Positions 45,501 through 54,873 of a stretch of DNA of 64,000 nt are shown piece after piece. Every line of letters starts with the position of its first letter. Positions within the stretch are counted from its first letter, which is position 1. The stretch is taken from contig NZ_CP137920.1 in assembly GCF_033708015.1 (NCBI RefSeq), positions 3,472,001-3,536,000 on the forward strand, written 5' to 3'. The position numbers and the translations under genes were made by a program. Source of the DNA: Proteus vulgaris (GTDB lineage: Bacteria; Pseudomonadota; Gammaproteobacteria; Enterobacterales; Enterobacteriaceae). The notes beneath the pieces were generated by a model. That model saw nothing but the letters and a program-made list of their open reading frames with translations, did no database searches and was not told the origin of the DNA.

Positions 45501-46229
45501 ATGCTTAAAGACAAACTAAAATTCAAACTACAAAAAACGGCAATTATACTGATTTGTATCGCACTATTGGCATTTCTTATGCAAGGTGCGTCTTATTTTA
45601 GTCGTGCTAATCAGCACGCCCGTATTACTCAGTTTGAAGAGCTTGCAAAAACGCTGGCAGAACAAGTTGCGTTCTCTTTATCCACTTATTTAGATGACAG
45701 TAGCAAAGATAACGTAAATCCCCTCATTATGGCTAATTTAAATCACCTAACTCACAATAGTCGGGTGCTTGATGCCAGCCTTTATTTAGAAGATGGTACA
45801 CAAATAGCGCATAGTGGTGAAAATGTTACTGTTAAAGAACGATTAGCACTAGAAGGACAAAAAAGTGGAGGTTCTTTTAATCATCAACTTGTTGTGCCTG
45901 TGCCGGGTAAAGATAAACCCAAAGGTTTTTTAAGACTGACATTAGATACTCATCAACTTGTGACTGAATCAAGCCAGGTCGATAATACGACAAATTTATT
46001 GCGTGTGATGTTATTAGTCGCATTGGCTATTGGCTTTTTGCTTTCACATAATCTTCTTCAGTTAACACCGGTTCATTGGCAACAATCGCCTTATTTATTA
46101 ACGGCTAATTTACCGCCTCGCACTGAAAAAGAGGAGGTTGAAGAAAACGAGAATAAGGAAGAGAAGGGACCAAAAGAGCAAGTTAACGCGAAAAATAACG
46201 GCTCAGAAAATGAAACAGATAAAACATGA
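45501..46229 (+). CDS. ytjB: YtjB/SMP-family membrane protein
   Basis: A 242-residue protein divergent from serB, the position of E. coli ytjB (smp). An N-terminal membrane segment (TAIILICIALLAFLMQGASYF) and a second one (LLRVMLLVALAIGFLLSHNLL, about 165-185) enclose a periplasmic domain with ARITQFEELAKTLAEQVAFSL. The C-terminal 45 residues are a highly charged Glu/Lys-rich tail (EKEEVEENENKEEKG). ATG at 45501 is preferred, with AAGGA 5 nt upstream; ATG 45495 overlaps that site. Function unknown. Confidence 0.88.
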   Translation: MLKDKLKFKLQKTAIILICIALLAFLMQGASYFSRANQHARITQFEELAKTLAEQVAFSLSTYLDDSSKDNVNPLIMANLNHLTHNSRVLDASLYLEDGTQIAHSGENVTVKERLALEGQKSGGSFNHQLVVPVPGKDKPKGFLRLTLDTHQLVTESSQVDNTTNLLRVMLLVALAIGFLLSHNLLQLTPVHWQQSPYLLTANLPPRTEKEEVEENENKEEKGPKEQVNAKNNGSENETDKT

Positions 46230-46255
46230 CGTTTGATTCTTTTCGTTGATCAGTC

Positions 46256-46292
46256 AGTGAGTTTAGTCACTCATTCACTAAACTCACTTTTT
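46256..46292 (+). terminator. Terminator after ytjB
   Basis: Perfect 12-bp stem AGTGAGTTTAGT/ACTAAACTCACT (46256-46267, 46277-46288) with a 9-nt loop and a T5 run. Confidence 0.9.
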
Positions 46293-46305
46293 CACACCCT
46301 ATCAT

Positions 46306-46368
46306 TTAGATATATCTAATTTATGCGTATTTTTGTGCTATTCCCCTAATCTTTAAAGGGGTTTTGTT
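46306..46368 (+). promoter_or_regulatory. yjjI leader: palindrome and possible attenuator
   Basis: TTAGATATATCTAA (46306-46319) is a perfect 14-bp palindrome, a possible operator. About 25 bp on, CCCCT/AGGGG (46343-46347, 46357-46361) followed by TTTTGTTT looks like a weak terminator 88 bp before yjjI. It could serve as a transcription attenuator. Function is inferred only. Confidence 0.35.
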
Positions 46369-46455
46369 TAAAGTCACGGTAAATTCTTATCAAGTCATTA
46401 ACCTAAAAAGATAAGTTTTAAATCTTTTTCTGGCTCTTTGAGTACTGAGGTGGTT

Positions 46456-47997
46456 ATGACTGAACAATCTGTTATCCAACGTTGTCAACAAATCGTAGAA
46501 AACCCAACCCTTTCTCCTGAACAAAAACGCCATTTTCTCGCGTTAGAAGCGGAAAACATGTTGCCTTATCCCTCGCTTCCTGAAGATGCAGCTAAAGCAC
46601 TTAATGAACGGGTTATCTGTGATATGTATGAAGGTCATGCTCCTTATAAACCGCGTTATGTGTTACCAGACTATGCGAAGTTTTTAGCGCAAGGCTCTCG
46701 CTATTTAGAACTTGAACCTGCACAAGATTTTGATGATGCACTGAATATGCTCACAATTCTTTATCATCATGTTCCTTCCGTCACGTCGATGCCCGTTTAT
46801 TTAGGTCGTATTGATAAAATTTTACTGCCTTATGTAGGTGACCTGACGGAAGAGCAGCTCTATCCAAAATTAAAGCGTTTCTGGCGTTATCTTGATAGAA
46901 CACTGCCAGATGCCTTTATGCACGCCAATATTGGTCCTGAAGACTCTGTTCTTACGCGTTTAATTCTTAAAGTAGATGTTGAGCTTCAACAAGTCGCCCC
47001 TAATCTCACCTTTATTTATGATGCAAATTCGACGCCTTCTGACTTATTGCATCAAGCTATCACCAATATTTGCCATAGTAGTAAGCCCCATATTGCCAAC
47101 GGTACATTACAAGATGCAGTCTTTGGCAAAGATGAATACGGTATTGTTAGCTGTTATAACTCACTGCCTCAAAGTGGTGGCGGGAGTACTTTAGTCCGGA
47201 TTAACCTTAAAGAAGTCGCTAAACGTAGCCAAAATAGCCAAGATTTTCTTGAGAAAACATTGCCATTTTATATGCAAAAGCAAATAGAGATCATTGATGC
47301 CCGTTGTGCATTCCTCTATGAAAAATCCAATTTCTTTGAACAGAGCTTCTTAGTAGAAGAAGGACTGATCTCACCAGATCGTTTTGCCCCCATGTTTGGT
47401 ATTTACGGTATGGCAGAAGCCGTGGCACTTCTATTTGAAAAAGAAGGCAAGCAAGTCGCTTATGGTGATCATGAATCTGCCAACAAACTTAGCTATATGA
47501 TCAGCGAAAAACTCGCACAATTTGTCGCGGATACCCCAGTAAAATATGGCTGGAAACATCGCGCAATGCTACATGCACAATCAGGTATTAGCTCGGATAT
47601 TGGTACCACACCTGCAACGCGTATCCCTTATGGTACAGAGCCGGATCCCGTGACCCATTTAATGACGGTAGCGCCTCATCATCAATTTTACACTTCAGGG
47701 ATCAGCGATATTTTAACGGTTGATGAAACCATTAAACAGAATCCTGATGCGTTAATGCAACTCTGTTTAGGGGCATTTTCTTCTGGATTAAGAGAATTTA
47801 CCGCCAACGTAGGGGGTAATGATTTAGTCCGTGTGACGGGTTATATGGTGCGTTTATCTGATTTGAAAAAATACAAAGAAGAAGGCTCTCGCCTTAATAC
47901 CACTTGGTTAGGTGATGAAGCCACGGCAAATTGTCATATTGCTGAACGCAAACCACGAGTGATTAGCCATGAACAGCAGATGCGTTTCGATAAATAA
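46456..47997 (+). CDS. yjjI: Glycyl-radical-enzyme-like protein YjjI
   Basis: A 513-residue protein like E. coli YjjI (DUF3029), a glycyl radical enzyme relative of unknown substrate. The C-terminal glycyl-radical-type segment is seen as GGNDLVRVTGYMVRLSDL, and the protein ends RVISHEQQMRF as in E. coli. Candidate active-site cysteines are in GIVSCYNSLPQSGGGS and ARCAFLY. ATG at 46456 has GAGG 5 nt upstream. The gene overlaps yjjW, which encodes its presumed activase. Anaerobic function is inferred. Confidence 0.93.
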   Translation: MTEQSVIQRCQQIVENPTLSPEQKRHFLALEAENMLPYPSLPEDAAKALNERVICDMYEGHAPYKPRYVLPDYAKFLAQGSRYLELEPAQDFDDALNMLTILYHHVPSVTSMPVYLGRIDKILLPYVGDLTEEQLYPKLKRFWRYLDRTLPDAFMHANIGPEDSVLTRLILKVDVELQQVAPNLTFIYDANSTPSDLLHQAITNICHSSKPHIANGTLQDAVFGKDEYGIVSCYNSLPQSGGGSTLVRINLKEVAKRSQNSQDFLEKTLPFYMQKQIEIIDARCAFLYEKSNFFEQSFLVEEGLISPDRFAPMFGIYGMAEAVALLFEKEGKQVAYGDHESANKLSYMISEKLAQFVADTPVKYGWKHRAMLHAQSGISSDIGTTPATRIPYGTEPDPVTHLMTVAPHHQFYTSGISDILTVDETIKQNPDALMQLCLGAFSSGLREFTANVGGNDLVRVTGYMVRLSDLKKYKEEGSRLNTTWLGDEATANCHIAERKPRVISHEQQMRFDK

Positions 47998-48835
47998 AAT
48001 ACTGCCCTTCTCTTGTGTCGATGGCCCAGGCAATCGCCTGGCCATCTTCCTTCAAGGATGTAATTTGCGCTGTAAAAATTGTCACAATCCCTACACCATG
48101 GGGATTTGTGACAATTGTGGTGATTGCATTCCAACTTGTCCACAACAAGCACTTTCATTAAAGAATGGTGTGATAAGTTGGAACAGCGTCAGTTGTGAAC
48201 AATGCGATACCTGTATTCAGCAATGTCCACGTCAATCAAGCCCGATGACTTTAACCTATACCGTTGATGAATTAATGGCTATTACACGTAAATATGCAGC
48301 ATTTATTAACGGCGTAACAATAAGTGGTGGTGAATCAACGCTACAACTTCCCTTTCTTATTGAATATTTTAAAGCAATAAAACAAGCTCCCGATCTTCAG
48401 CATCTCACTTGCTTAATTGATAGCAATGGCACGCTTTCTATTAACGGCTGGCAAAAAATAGCCCCTTATATGGATGGAGCGATGATCGATTTAAAAAGTT
48501 GGGATAATGATATCCATACTTATTTAACAGGAAGAGGTAATCAACGGATTAAAGAATCAATTAAATGGTTAGCAAATAATAATTTACTTACAGAATTACG
48601 CCTTTTATATATTCCAGAAAAAACCGATTACTTAGAAAATATTGAATTACTTTCCCAGTTTATTAATTCACTTGGTGAATCTGTGTTGATCCGTATTAAT
48701 GCCTTTCATCAGCATGGTGTTTATGGTGAAGCTGTAAATTGGCAATCTGCCAATAAAGATGACATTCATCGACTGAAAATAGAACTTAATAAAAGAAACA
48801 ACACATTCATAAAAACACCTAACATATATTCATAA
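47969..48835 (+). CDS. yjjW: Radical-SAM glycyl-radical-enzyme activase YjjW
   Basis: A 288-residue activase close to E. coli YjjW. The radical-SAM cluster motif is GCNLRCKNCHNPYTMG (CxxxCxxC). A ferredoxin-like insert follows with two 4Fe-4S motifs, CDNCGDCIPTCPQQ and CEQCDTCIQQCPR. The GGE motif is ISGGESTLQL. It should put the radical on YjjI under anaerobic conditions using S-adenosylmethionine. ATG at 47969 lies 29 bp inside yjjI, so translation is coupled. Confidence 0.95.
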   Translation: MNSRCVSINKILPFSCVDGPGNRLAIFLQGCNLRCKNCHNPYTMGICDNCGDCIPTCPQQALSLKNGVISWNSVSCEQCDTCIQQCPRQSSPMTLTYTVDELMAITRKYAAFINGVTISGGESTLQLPFLIEYFKAIKQAPDLQHLTCLIDSNGTLSINGWQKIAPYMDGAMIDLKSWDNDIHTYLTGRGNQRIKESIKWLANNNLLTELRLLYIPEKTDYLENIELLSQFINSLGESVLIRINAFHQHGVYGEAVNWQSANKDDIHRLKIELNKRNNTFIKTPNIYS

Positions 48836-48988
48836 TAAAAATATATTAAATAAAATAAAACAAATTAAAAACTAATAATATCTAAAATAATTGAAATTAA
48901 ATTTTTTAAATAAAACACTCTAATATTGACAGGTTTATACGTTCAAATTAATCTTCAAAAACCTGCAAAATAGACGGAGTCATTTCTT

Positions 48989-51900
48989 ATGTTTATAAAT
49001 AGAAATAAATTAAAAATTTCAATTATTATACCACTAATAATTACCCCTTCATTAAGTTACTCTAGATATATTACTTCCGAATTAATAGAAACATCTCCTA
49101 TTGATTTTAAATTTTATGAAGTAAGTAAAAATAACTTAGCTCTACCAAATAATTTTTATCATCATGGAAAGCTATCATCTAAAACAACGCCAACAATATT
49201 ATCATCAAAATATTCAAACATAATTATTCTATCTAACAATAATAAAAATAGTATAAGTTATGATGCTGGGGTTAATTTCCAAAGCTTAGAAATTGAACAT
49301 TATAGTAATATAAATTTTCTTTCGTTATCAGAAGATGGGCGTTACATTACAGCTTATGGGAATCATCTTGAAAATAAAGAAAAAAATGTATTAAACCGAT
49401 TTTTTATCTATGATACTTATCTAAAAACGGTTCATCAATTTAATTCAAGAGAAAATATTTCTTATGATAAGGAAGATTATTTTTTTACAACAAAAGATGG
49501 TAGATTTAGCCTTTATGCTGATTATTCAACAGAGTATGAAACCATAAAAGAAGCTAACAATGATTATCTTCCTTATAATAAAATGTTCTACTTTATCTAT
49601 GATAATAAAACTAAAAAAACAATATCACTAAAAGATATTGAAAATACGGACATAAATAATCATTTAGAAAAAAACAGATTTAAATCTTTCCTAAATTTAG
49701 ATTTTATTAATAAAATTATAGATAGAAAACCTATCTTGACAGGTGTTTCTTTTGATGGGAAATATTTATATGGTACTTTAAATAAAACATCATCTATTTC
49801 AGAAAGTAAATCTGCTTTTATTTATGACTCAACTAACAACACCATTAATTATATTTCAAAATCAGAATATGGTGATGCAAAAATAAATGCAATGTCAAAA
49901 AACAATATTGCAGTAGGTTGGTTAGAAGATAGAGTAATGTATAAAAATGAGCGAAATAAAAGACTACTTAGACAAGCATTTATTTACGATACAAAAGAGA
50001 AAAAAACCATTATTCCTAGCAGAATAAACCCAGATAATAATTATAATAATGATTATTATAATTCAGAAGCTACTGGAATTTCAGACAATGGTAATACTAT
50101 TGTAGGTTGGGTAGAGCAAGGATATAAACGAAATATCAATAGAACCTTTGATTATAATAAAGATTTAGAATCAAGATATCCTAGAAGTGCCTTTATCTAC
50201 TTTAGAGATAAAGATACTTCATTATTGCTACCAAACTTAAACCATTCCGATGAATTAGAATCTGAAGCACACTCTATCTCAAGTGACGGAAAGGTTGCTT
50301 TTGGTATCGCTAATAATAAAGATAATATCTGGAGATTTGTTAGTTGGAAAATAGAAGAAGCCGATATAATAGATAAAGATTATCAAACATTAATTGCTAA
50401 TAATAATATTTCATCTATGAAGAATATAGTTGATAATCTTTCTTTAGATATTAATAAAAAAAGAGAAAAAATTAGACTCTCGCTTTTAGAAAAACAAAAA
50501 GAGACTGAAAAAAGAAGAAAAGAAGCAAATTTAAATAAATTAAATTTAGAAAAAAAATTAGACGATCCTGATTTATTCAATGAGTATATTAGCGAATATA
50601 CAAAATATCAAGATACCGAGGAATTAGCAAAAACTGAACTCGATAATATACAAAATACTTTAAATAATTTCGAAACATTAGCATTAACACCAGAATTAAA
50701 AGCCAGCGAATATCAATACAACGTATACAAAGAAGCGCTTGATATACAACAAGGCATAGCAATAGATAAAAATAAAGAGGATCAAGATAAAACAACAATA
50801 GAGAAAGAGCGCTTAGCCGAAATCGCCAAACAAAAAGAGCAAGCTGAAAAAGAGCGCTTAGCCGAGATTGCCAAACAGCAAGAACAAGCTGAAAAAGAGC
50901 GCTTAGCCGAAATCGCCAAACAAAAAGAACAAGCTGAAAAAGCACGCTTAGCCGAGATTGCCAAACAGCAAGAACAAACTGAAAAAGAGCGCTTAGCCGA
51001 GATTGCCAAACAGCAAGAACAAGCTGAAAAAGAGCGCTTAGCCGAGATTGCCAAACAGCAAGAACAAGCTGAAAAAGCACGCTTAGCCGAGATTGCCAAA
51101 CAGCAAGAACAAGCTGAAAAAGAGCGTTTAGCCGAGATTGCCAAACAGCAAGAACAAGCTGAAAAAGAGCGTTTAGCCGAGATTGCCAAACAGCAAGAAC
51201 AAGCTGAAAAAGAGCGCTTAGCCGAGATTGCCAAACAGCAAGAACAAGCTGAAAAAGAGCGTTTAGCCGAGATTGCCAAACAAGAACGCCTCGATAAAGA
51301 ACGCGCAGATAAAGCCAAAGCCGATAAAGCCGAGCAAGATCGCCTAGCCAAAGAGCGCGCTGATGCCGATAAAACCAAAGCCGATAAAGCCGAACAAGAA
51401 CGCCTCGACAAAGAGCGCACAGATGCAGATAAAGTCAAAGTTAAAGAACTTATCCCTGTAGAAGATGAACTCGCACAACGCGCTAAAGAAAAGGCAAAAG
51501 AGAAAGAAACGACTAAACCATCTATTATTATTAGCAAACCTATTGATATTGAAAACACCCATAAATCCATGCAATTAATGGCTGAAAACGGCTATAAACT
51601 TATGGATATGCAACAAGGACAGCTGCGTTATTTAGCTTCTGCAACTTGTTCTGTGGGTACGGAAAGCGCCTGTATTAGTGGCTTTGCACACTATCAAAAC
51701 GTCAATAAAGCCAATGCGACACAAACCGGACTAAGTGGTGCTTATCGTTTTGATATTAACCAAATTCCTTTAGTTGTAGGGCTTGCCATTGATACTGATG
51801 CCTATTCTTCATTACCTAAAGGCTATCAATATCAAGGTTACGCATTACCTTTAATTGGTTTTAGTTTAGATTTAATACCGTCACTCAATGCTGAATTAGA

Positions 51901-52489
51901 GAGCCATGCCTTACACTTATCCTTAAAAGGAGCCTATTTAAATCGTAAGGTGTCGATTGAAAGGCCGGTATTAGATAATACAGAAGCAGGTAAAGGCAAC
52001 GCAAGGGTTTCAGGGTATCATATTGATTTACAAGGTTATTACCCTTATGCGCTAGCGGATAGTTTATTACTAACGCCATTTGCAGGACTTACTTTTAACC
52101 AAATCTCACGTTCAGCTTATAGTGAAACTCAAAATGCGCAATTTGCAGCACATTATGATGCTCTTAAAACGCACTCACTGTTAGCCAAAATGGGATTAGG
52201 TATGGACTACTTATTAGGCTCATCTTTCATCTTACATACTAAAGCGGGTTTATTATGGGATCTATCACATCATCAAGGCGATTTCCGTAGCCATATTGAT
52301 TATTTAGGTCAACAAAATATCGATTATTCAGAACATAAGAAACCGTTAAAACAACGTCCATTTGCTAATATTGGATTAACTTATCAGTTTGATAAACGGT
52401 CTTCCATTAACACATCAACAAACTGGGAAATGACCACATATCGCAATCACGATATGCAGTTTGGCATTAGCTACACTTATCGTTTCTAA
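48989..52489 (+). CDS. Large autotransporter with HAF-like repeats, repeat-coiled-coil stalk and beta-barrel
   Basis: A 1166-residue surface protein. The signal peptide spans about 1-24 (ISIIIPLIITPSLSYS). From about 80 to 455 it has five or so degenerate repeats of the form ISxDGxxxxGxx...AFIYD (SLSEDGRYITAYG, GVSFDGKYLYG, GISDNGNTIVGW, SISSDGKVAFG), typical of HAF/beta-propeller passengers. A charged coiled coil covers about 460-835, including eleven 15-residue repeats ERLAEIAKQ(Q/K)EQAEK at 607-765. The last ~290 residues form an autotransporter-type beta-barrel that ends in YTYRF. Codon use in the passenger is very AT-rich compared with the barrel. The host target is unknown. Confidence 0.85.
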   Translation: MFINRNKLKISIIIPLIITPSLSYSRYITSELIETSPIDFKFYEVSKNNLALPNNFYHHGKLSSKTTPTILSSKYSNIIILSNNNKNSISYDAGVNFQSLEIEHYSNINFLSLSEDGRYITAYGNHLENKEKNVLNRFFIYDTYLKTVHQFNSRENISYDKEDYFFTTKDGRFSLYADYSTEYETIKEANNDYLPYNKMFYFIYDNKTKKTISLKDIENTDINNHLEKNRFKSFLNLDFINKIIDRKPILTGVSFDGKYLYGTLNKTSSISESKSAFIYDSTNNTINYISKSEYGDAKINAMSKNNIAVGWLEDRVMYKNERNKRLLRQAFIYDTKEKKTIIPSRINPDNNYNNDYYNSEATGISDNGNTIVGWVEQGYKRNINRTFDYNKDLESRYPRSAFIYFRDKDTSLLLPNLNHSDELESEAHSISSDGKVAFGIANNKDNIWRFVSWKIEEADIIDKDYQTLIANNNISSMKNIVDNLSLDINKKREKIRLSLLEKQKETEKRRKEANLNKLNLEKKLDDPDLFNEYISEYTKYQDTEELAKTELDNIQNTLNNFETLALTPELKASEYQYNVYKEALDIQQGIAIDKNKEDQDKTTIEKERLAEIAKQKEQAEKERLAEIAKQQEQAEKERLAEIAKQKEQAEKARLAEIAKQQEQTEKERLAEIAKQQEQAEKERLAEIAKQQEQAEKARLAEIAKQQEQAEKERLAEIAKQQEQAEKERLAEIAKQQEQAEKERLAEIAKQQEQAEKERLAEIAKQERLDKERADKAKADKAEQDRLAKERADADKTKADKAEQERLDKERTDADKVKVKELIPVEDELAQRAKEKAKEKETTKPSIIISKPIDIENTHKSMQLMAENGYKLMDMQQGQLRYLASATCSVGTESACISGFAHYQNVNKANATQTGLSGAYRFDINQIPLVVGLAIDTDAYSSLPKGYQYQGYALPLIGFSLDLIPSLNAELESHALHLSLKGAYLNRKVSIERPVLDNTEAGKGNARVSGYHIDLQGYYPYALADSLLLTPFAGLTFNQISRSAYSETQNAQFAAHYDALKTHSLLAKMGLGMDYLLGSSFILHTKAGLLWDLSHHQGDFRSHIDYLGQQNIDYSEHKKPLKQRPFANIGLTYQFDKRSSINTSTNWEMTTYRNHDMQFGISYTYRF
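50807..51283 (+). repeat. 45-bp tandem repeat array inside the autotransporter gene
   Basis: Eleven copies start every 45 bp at 50807, 50852, 50897, 50942, 50987, 51032, 51077, 51122, 51167, 51212 and 51257; the last is partial. Each encodes ERLAEIAKQ-(K/Q)-EQAEK with few changes (E/A at the first position, one T). A second, irregular repeat (ERADKAKADKAEQ-type) follows to about 51440. The identity of copies at the DNA level points to recent copy-number change. Confidence 0.93.
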
Positions 52490-52532
52490 TTCCTTATTGT
52501 TATATTTAGGGTTAATTTTGTTGTATTACTTG

Positions 52533-52566
52533 GCTTCCTATAGAAGATATAGGAAGCTTTTTTTAT
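52533..52566 (+). terminator. Terminator after the autotransporter gene
   Basis: Perfect 9-bp stem GCTTCCTAT/ATAGGAAGC (52533-52541, 52549-52557) with a 7-nt loop and T7. Confidence 0.93.
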
Positions 52567-53210
52567 TAACCGATTGAAGAATTCGAATTTGACATAATAG
52601 AGCTGTTTTTTTCTTGATCAACCCACCATACTTTCGTCGATACTTTCTCAAGTAATGCTTTATTGTGGCTAAAGATAATCAAGCTTAAAGGCCGTCTTTG
52701 ACTTTCATCGATTAACACTTTCCAAATTTCAGCTTGAATTTGTGCATCCAACTGTGCCGTCACTTCATCTGCAATCAATATTTGAGTGCGTGGATCGAGC
52801 GCCCTTAATAATGCAATGCGCGCCAGCTCTCCGCCCGATAGTTCATTCGGTCTACGTGTTAACCATTCTGATTTTATTCTCAATTTTTCAAGCCAACTTT
52901 TATCTGGCGACCAAGCATCACGAACGCTATCACCCGTTGTTCGGAATGGATTAAAACATTTATCAGGATGTTGAGGAACTAATTGAATCGGGCAATAACC
53001 CTTTTTAGACAACGGGTTACCATTAACAAGAATTGAACCTTGAGTGGGAGGTTGCCATTGAGCTAAAACACGACCTAATGTCGTTTTCCCCGCGCCACTT
53101 GGTGCTGAAATACCAAGTCGCTCTCCCGCATCTAACGTAAAGGAGAGATCTTGCCATAACACTTTACCTGCTTGTTCCACAGATAATTGTTTTAACGCTA
53201 AAAGTGGCAT
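52566..53210 (-). CDS. ABC transporter ATPase, second (NikE/DppF-like)
   Basis: A 214-residue ATPase of the dipeptide/nickel importer family. Walker A is ISAPSGAGKTTLGRVL, the signature is LSGGELARIALLRAL and Walker B ILIADEVTAQLD; IIFSHNKALLEK is the H loop. It is shorter than NikE (about 265), lacking the usual C-terminal extension. It is the last gene of the five-gene operon, 59 bp after the first ATPase gene. It should energise import together with that protein. Confidence 0.88.
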   Translation of the reverse strand: MPLLALKQLSVEQAGKVLWQDLSFTLDAGERLGISAPSGAGKTTLGRVLAQWQPPTQGSILVNGNPLSKKGYCPIQLVPQHPDKCFNPFRTTGDSVRDAWSPDKSWLEKLRIKSEWLTRRPNELSGGELARIALLRALDPRTQILIADEVTAQLDAQIQAEIWKVLIDESQRRPLSLIIFSHNKALLEKVSTKVWWVDQEKNSSIMSNSNSSIG

Positions 53211-53269
53211 AAAGATAACTCCAGAAATAACAAATAAAATGTATAAAAATAAAACTTAAGAACACCCTA

Positions 53270-54067
53270 TTATAAGGGATTAAGTGATGCGTCTTTTGTA
53301 TTTATAAATTGTTGTTCAGGTAATGCATTCCAAAGTGTCTTCAACCATTCACTACCTTCATGACGATTAAGTAAATTAGCTGGAATAATTTCGTTAACCT
53401 CCCCCTGATTAAGCACCGCTATGGTATCTGCAAACCGTGCAGCTAAGGCTAAATCATGCGTAACCCAAAGCACTGATTTACCTTGATTGCATAATTCTCT
53501 TAAATGCCCTAATAACAAACACGCATGTTCATCATCAAGCCACGAGGTGATTTCATCAGCCAAAATATAGTGTGCATTAGAGAGTGTCGCATTACAGGCT
53601 AATACACGTTTTGCCATTCCACCAGACAGTTTTGCTGGATAGGTTTTTACCAATGAACCTGAAAGATGATAAAGCCCTAACTGTTGCACGATATCCTCAG
53701 ATGTGACATTGGCACCACTTAAACGTGCAGAGCGACTTAATTGATCACCGATGCAGATCAATGGATTGAGAGCACTGACACCTTGAGGAATATAACAAAA
53801 AGTATTCCCACGATAAGCAATAAGTTCCCGTTCACTTAGTGTATAGCCATTCAGTTTAATCGCGCCACGAACTCGCATATTCGCAGGCAAAAGTCCTAGC
53901 GCACTTTGTAATAACAGGCTTTTACCTTCACCACTGCCTCCCACTAATGCCAGCATTTTTCCAGGCTTAATATCCAATGAGATTGATTTTAGCAACGGCT
54001 GCCAATTGCGTTTTCCTAACCAACGAAATTGTGCAATATCAATGGAAAGCTGTTCAAAACTTAACAT
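53270..54067 (-). CDS. ABC transporter ATPase, first (NikD/DppD-like)
   Basis: A 265-residue ATPase. Walker A is LVGGSGEGKSLLLQS, the Q loop FCYIPQGVSALNPLI, signature LSGGMAKRVLACNA and Walker B YILADEITSWLDD. H loop: VTHDLALAARF. The NikD-like Q-loop phrase with NPL is normal for the peptide/nickel family. The start at ATG 54067 overlaps the stop of the second permease gene (54061); the longer frame to 54085 is less likely. Confidence 0.88.
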   Translation of the reverse strand: MLSFEQLSIDIAQFRWLGKRNWQPLLKSISLDIKPGKMLALVGGSGEGKSLLLQSALGLLPANMRVRGAIKLNGYTLSERELIAYRGNTFCYIPQGVSALNPLICIGDQLSRSARLSGANVTSEDIVQQLGLYHLSGSLVKTYPAKLSGGMAKRVLACNATLSNAHYILADEITSWLDDEHACLLLGHLRELCNQGKSVLWVTHDLALAARFADTIAVLNQGEVNEIIPANLLNRHEGSEWLKTLWNALPEQQFINTKDASLNPL

Positions 54068-54873
54068 CCTGCCCCTCTTAGCCATAATTGTTGCATTGAT
54101 TTAGCAAATTGATCGAAAATCAAGACTAAGCACATCAAAATTAACCCCGGAAACACCACCATCCACCAAGAGCCTGTACTTAAATAACGTAGTGCATCTG
54201 CCAGTAATAAGCCGAGTGAAGGTTCATGAGCTGCCTGACCAAAACCAAGGAAACTCAATGCCGCGCTATGTAAAACTGCATGAGGAAACATTAACAAGGT
54301 TCCCACAATCCACTGAGGTAATAACATGGGGATATAGTGTTTTTTCACGCACTCAAAAGGCGTATTACCAATGCGACGCGATAACATCACATAATCAGCT
54401 TCTCTAATACGTTGAATTTCACCGCGTAAAATCAACGCCAATTTAGGCCAATGTGTTAATGCCACTGCCCAAATAACTCCTTGTTGCCCCCCACCTAACG
54501 TAAAACAGATCAAAATCAATAGTAATAAGTGAGGTAATGCCAATAACGCATCAACAACGCCTCTGACAAAAAAATCACAATAACGATTAATGGAAGAGAT
54601 ACCCGCGAAAATTAATGCAATAGCACCGCTAACAACTGCGCTTGTTACACCAATATTTAAGCTACTTAACATTCCTTGAAAACAACGTAACCACAAAGAG
54701 CGGCCAAGATTATCCGTGCCAAACCAATATTGCTCTGAAGGCGCTTGATTTCTTGCCAAAAAATCCATTGCAATATCAGTATGAGAAATAGAAAAACCGT
54801 AAGCCACTAACCCAATCAAAGCCAGGGTCACAAAGAGAAGTTTCAATAAAGGCTTGTTCGGATCGTAAATCAT
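54061..54873 (-). CDS. ABC transporter permease, second (NikC/DppC-like)
   Basis: A 270-residue inner-membrane permease with about six helices. The N-terminus carries FGTDNLGRSLWLRCFQGML, the OppC/NikC-family FGTDxxGRD motif, and the EAA loop is seen as LRGEIQRIREADYVMLSRRIGNTPFECVKKHYIP. ATG at 54873 overlaps the stop of the first permease gene (ATGA). It forms the translocation channel with the first permease. Confidence 0.9.
   Translation of the reverse strand: MIYDPNKPLLKLLFVTLALIGLVAYGFSISHTDIAMDFLARNQAPSEQYWFGTDNLGRSLWLRCFQGMLSSLNIGVTSAVVSGAIALIFAGISSINRYCDFFVRGVVDALLALPHLLLLILICFTLGGGQQGVIWAVALTHWPKLALILRGEIQRIREADYVMLSRRIGNTPFECVKKHYIPMLLPQWIVGTLLMFPHAVLHSAALSFLGFGQAAHEPSLGLLLADALRYLSTGSWWMVVFPGLILMCLVLIFDQFAKSMQQLWLRGAGC

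Noticed and set aside
50807..51283. Tandem repeats considered as a CRISPR array
   Set aside because: Copies abut without spacers and continue the reading frame of a protein.
50782..51570. 262-codon open frame on the minus strand inside the autotransporter gene (and a second one at 50589-51080)
   Set aside because: Artefact of the 45-bp in-frame repeats, which keep other frames open. The product is a Ser/Cys/Ala repeat with no ribosome site.
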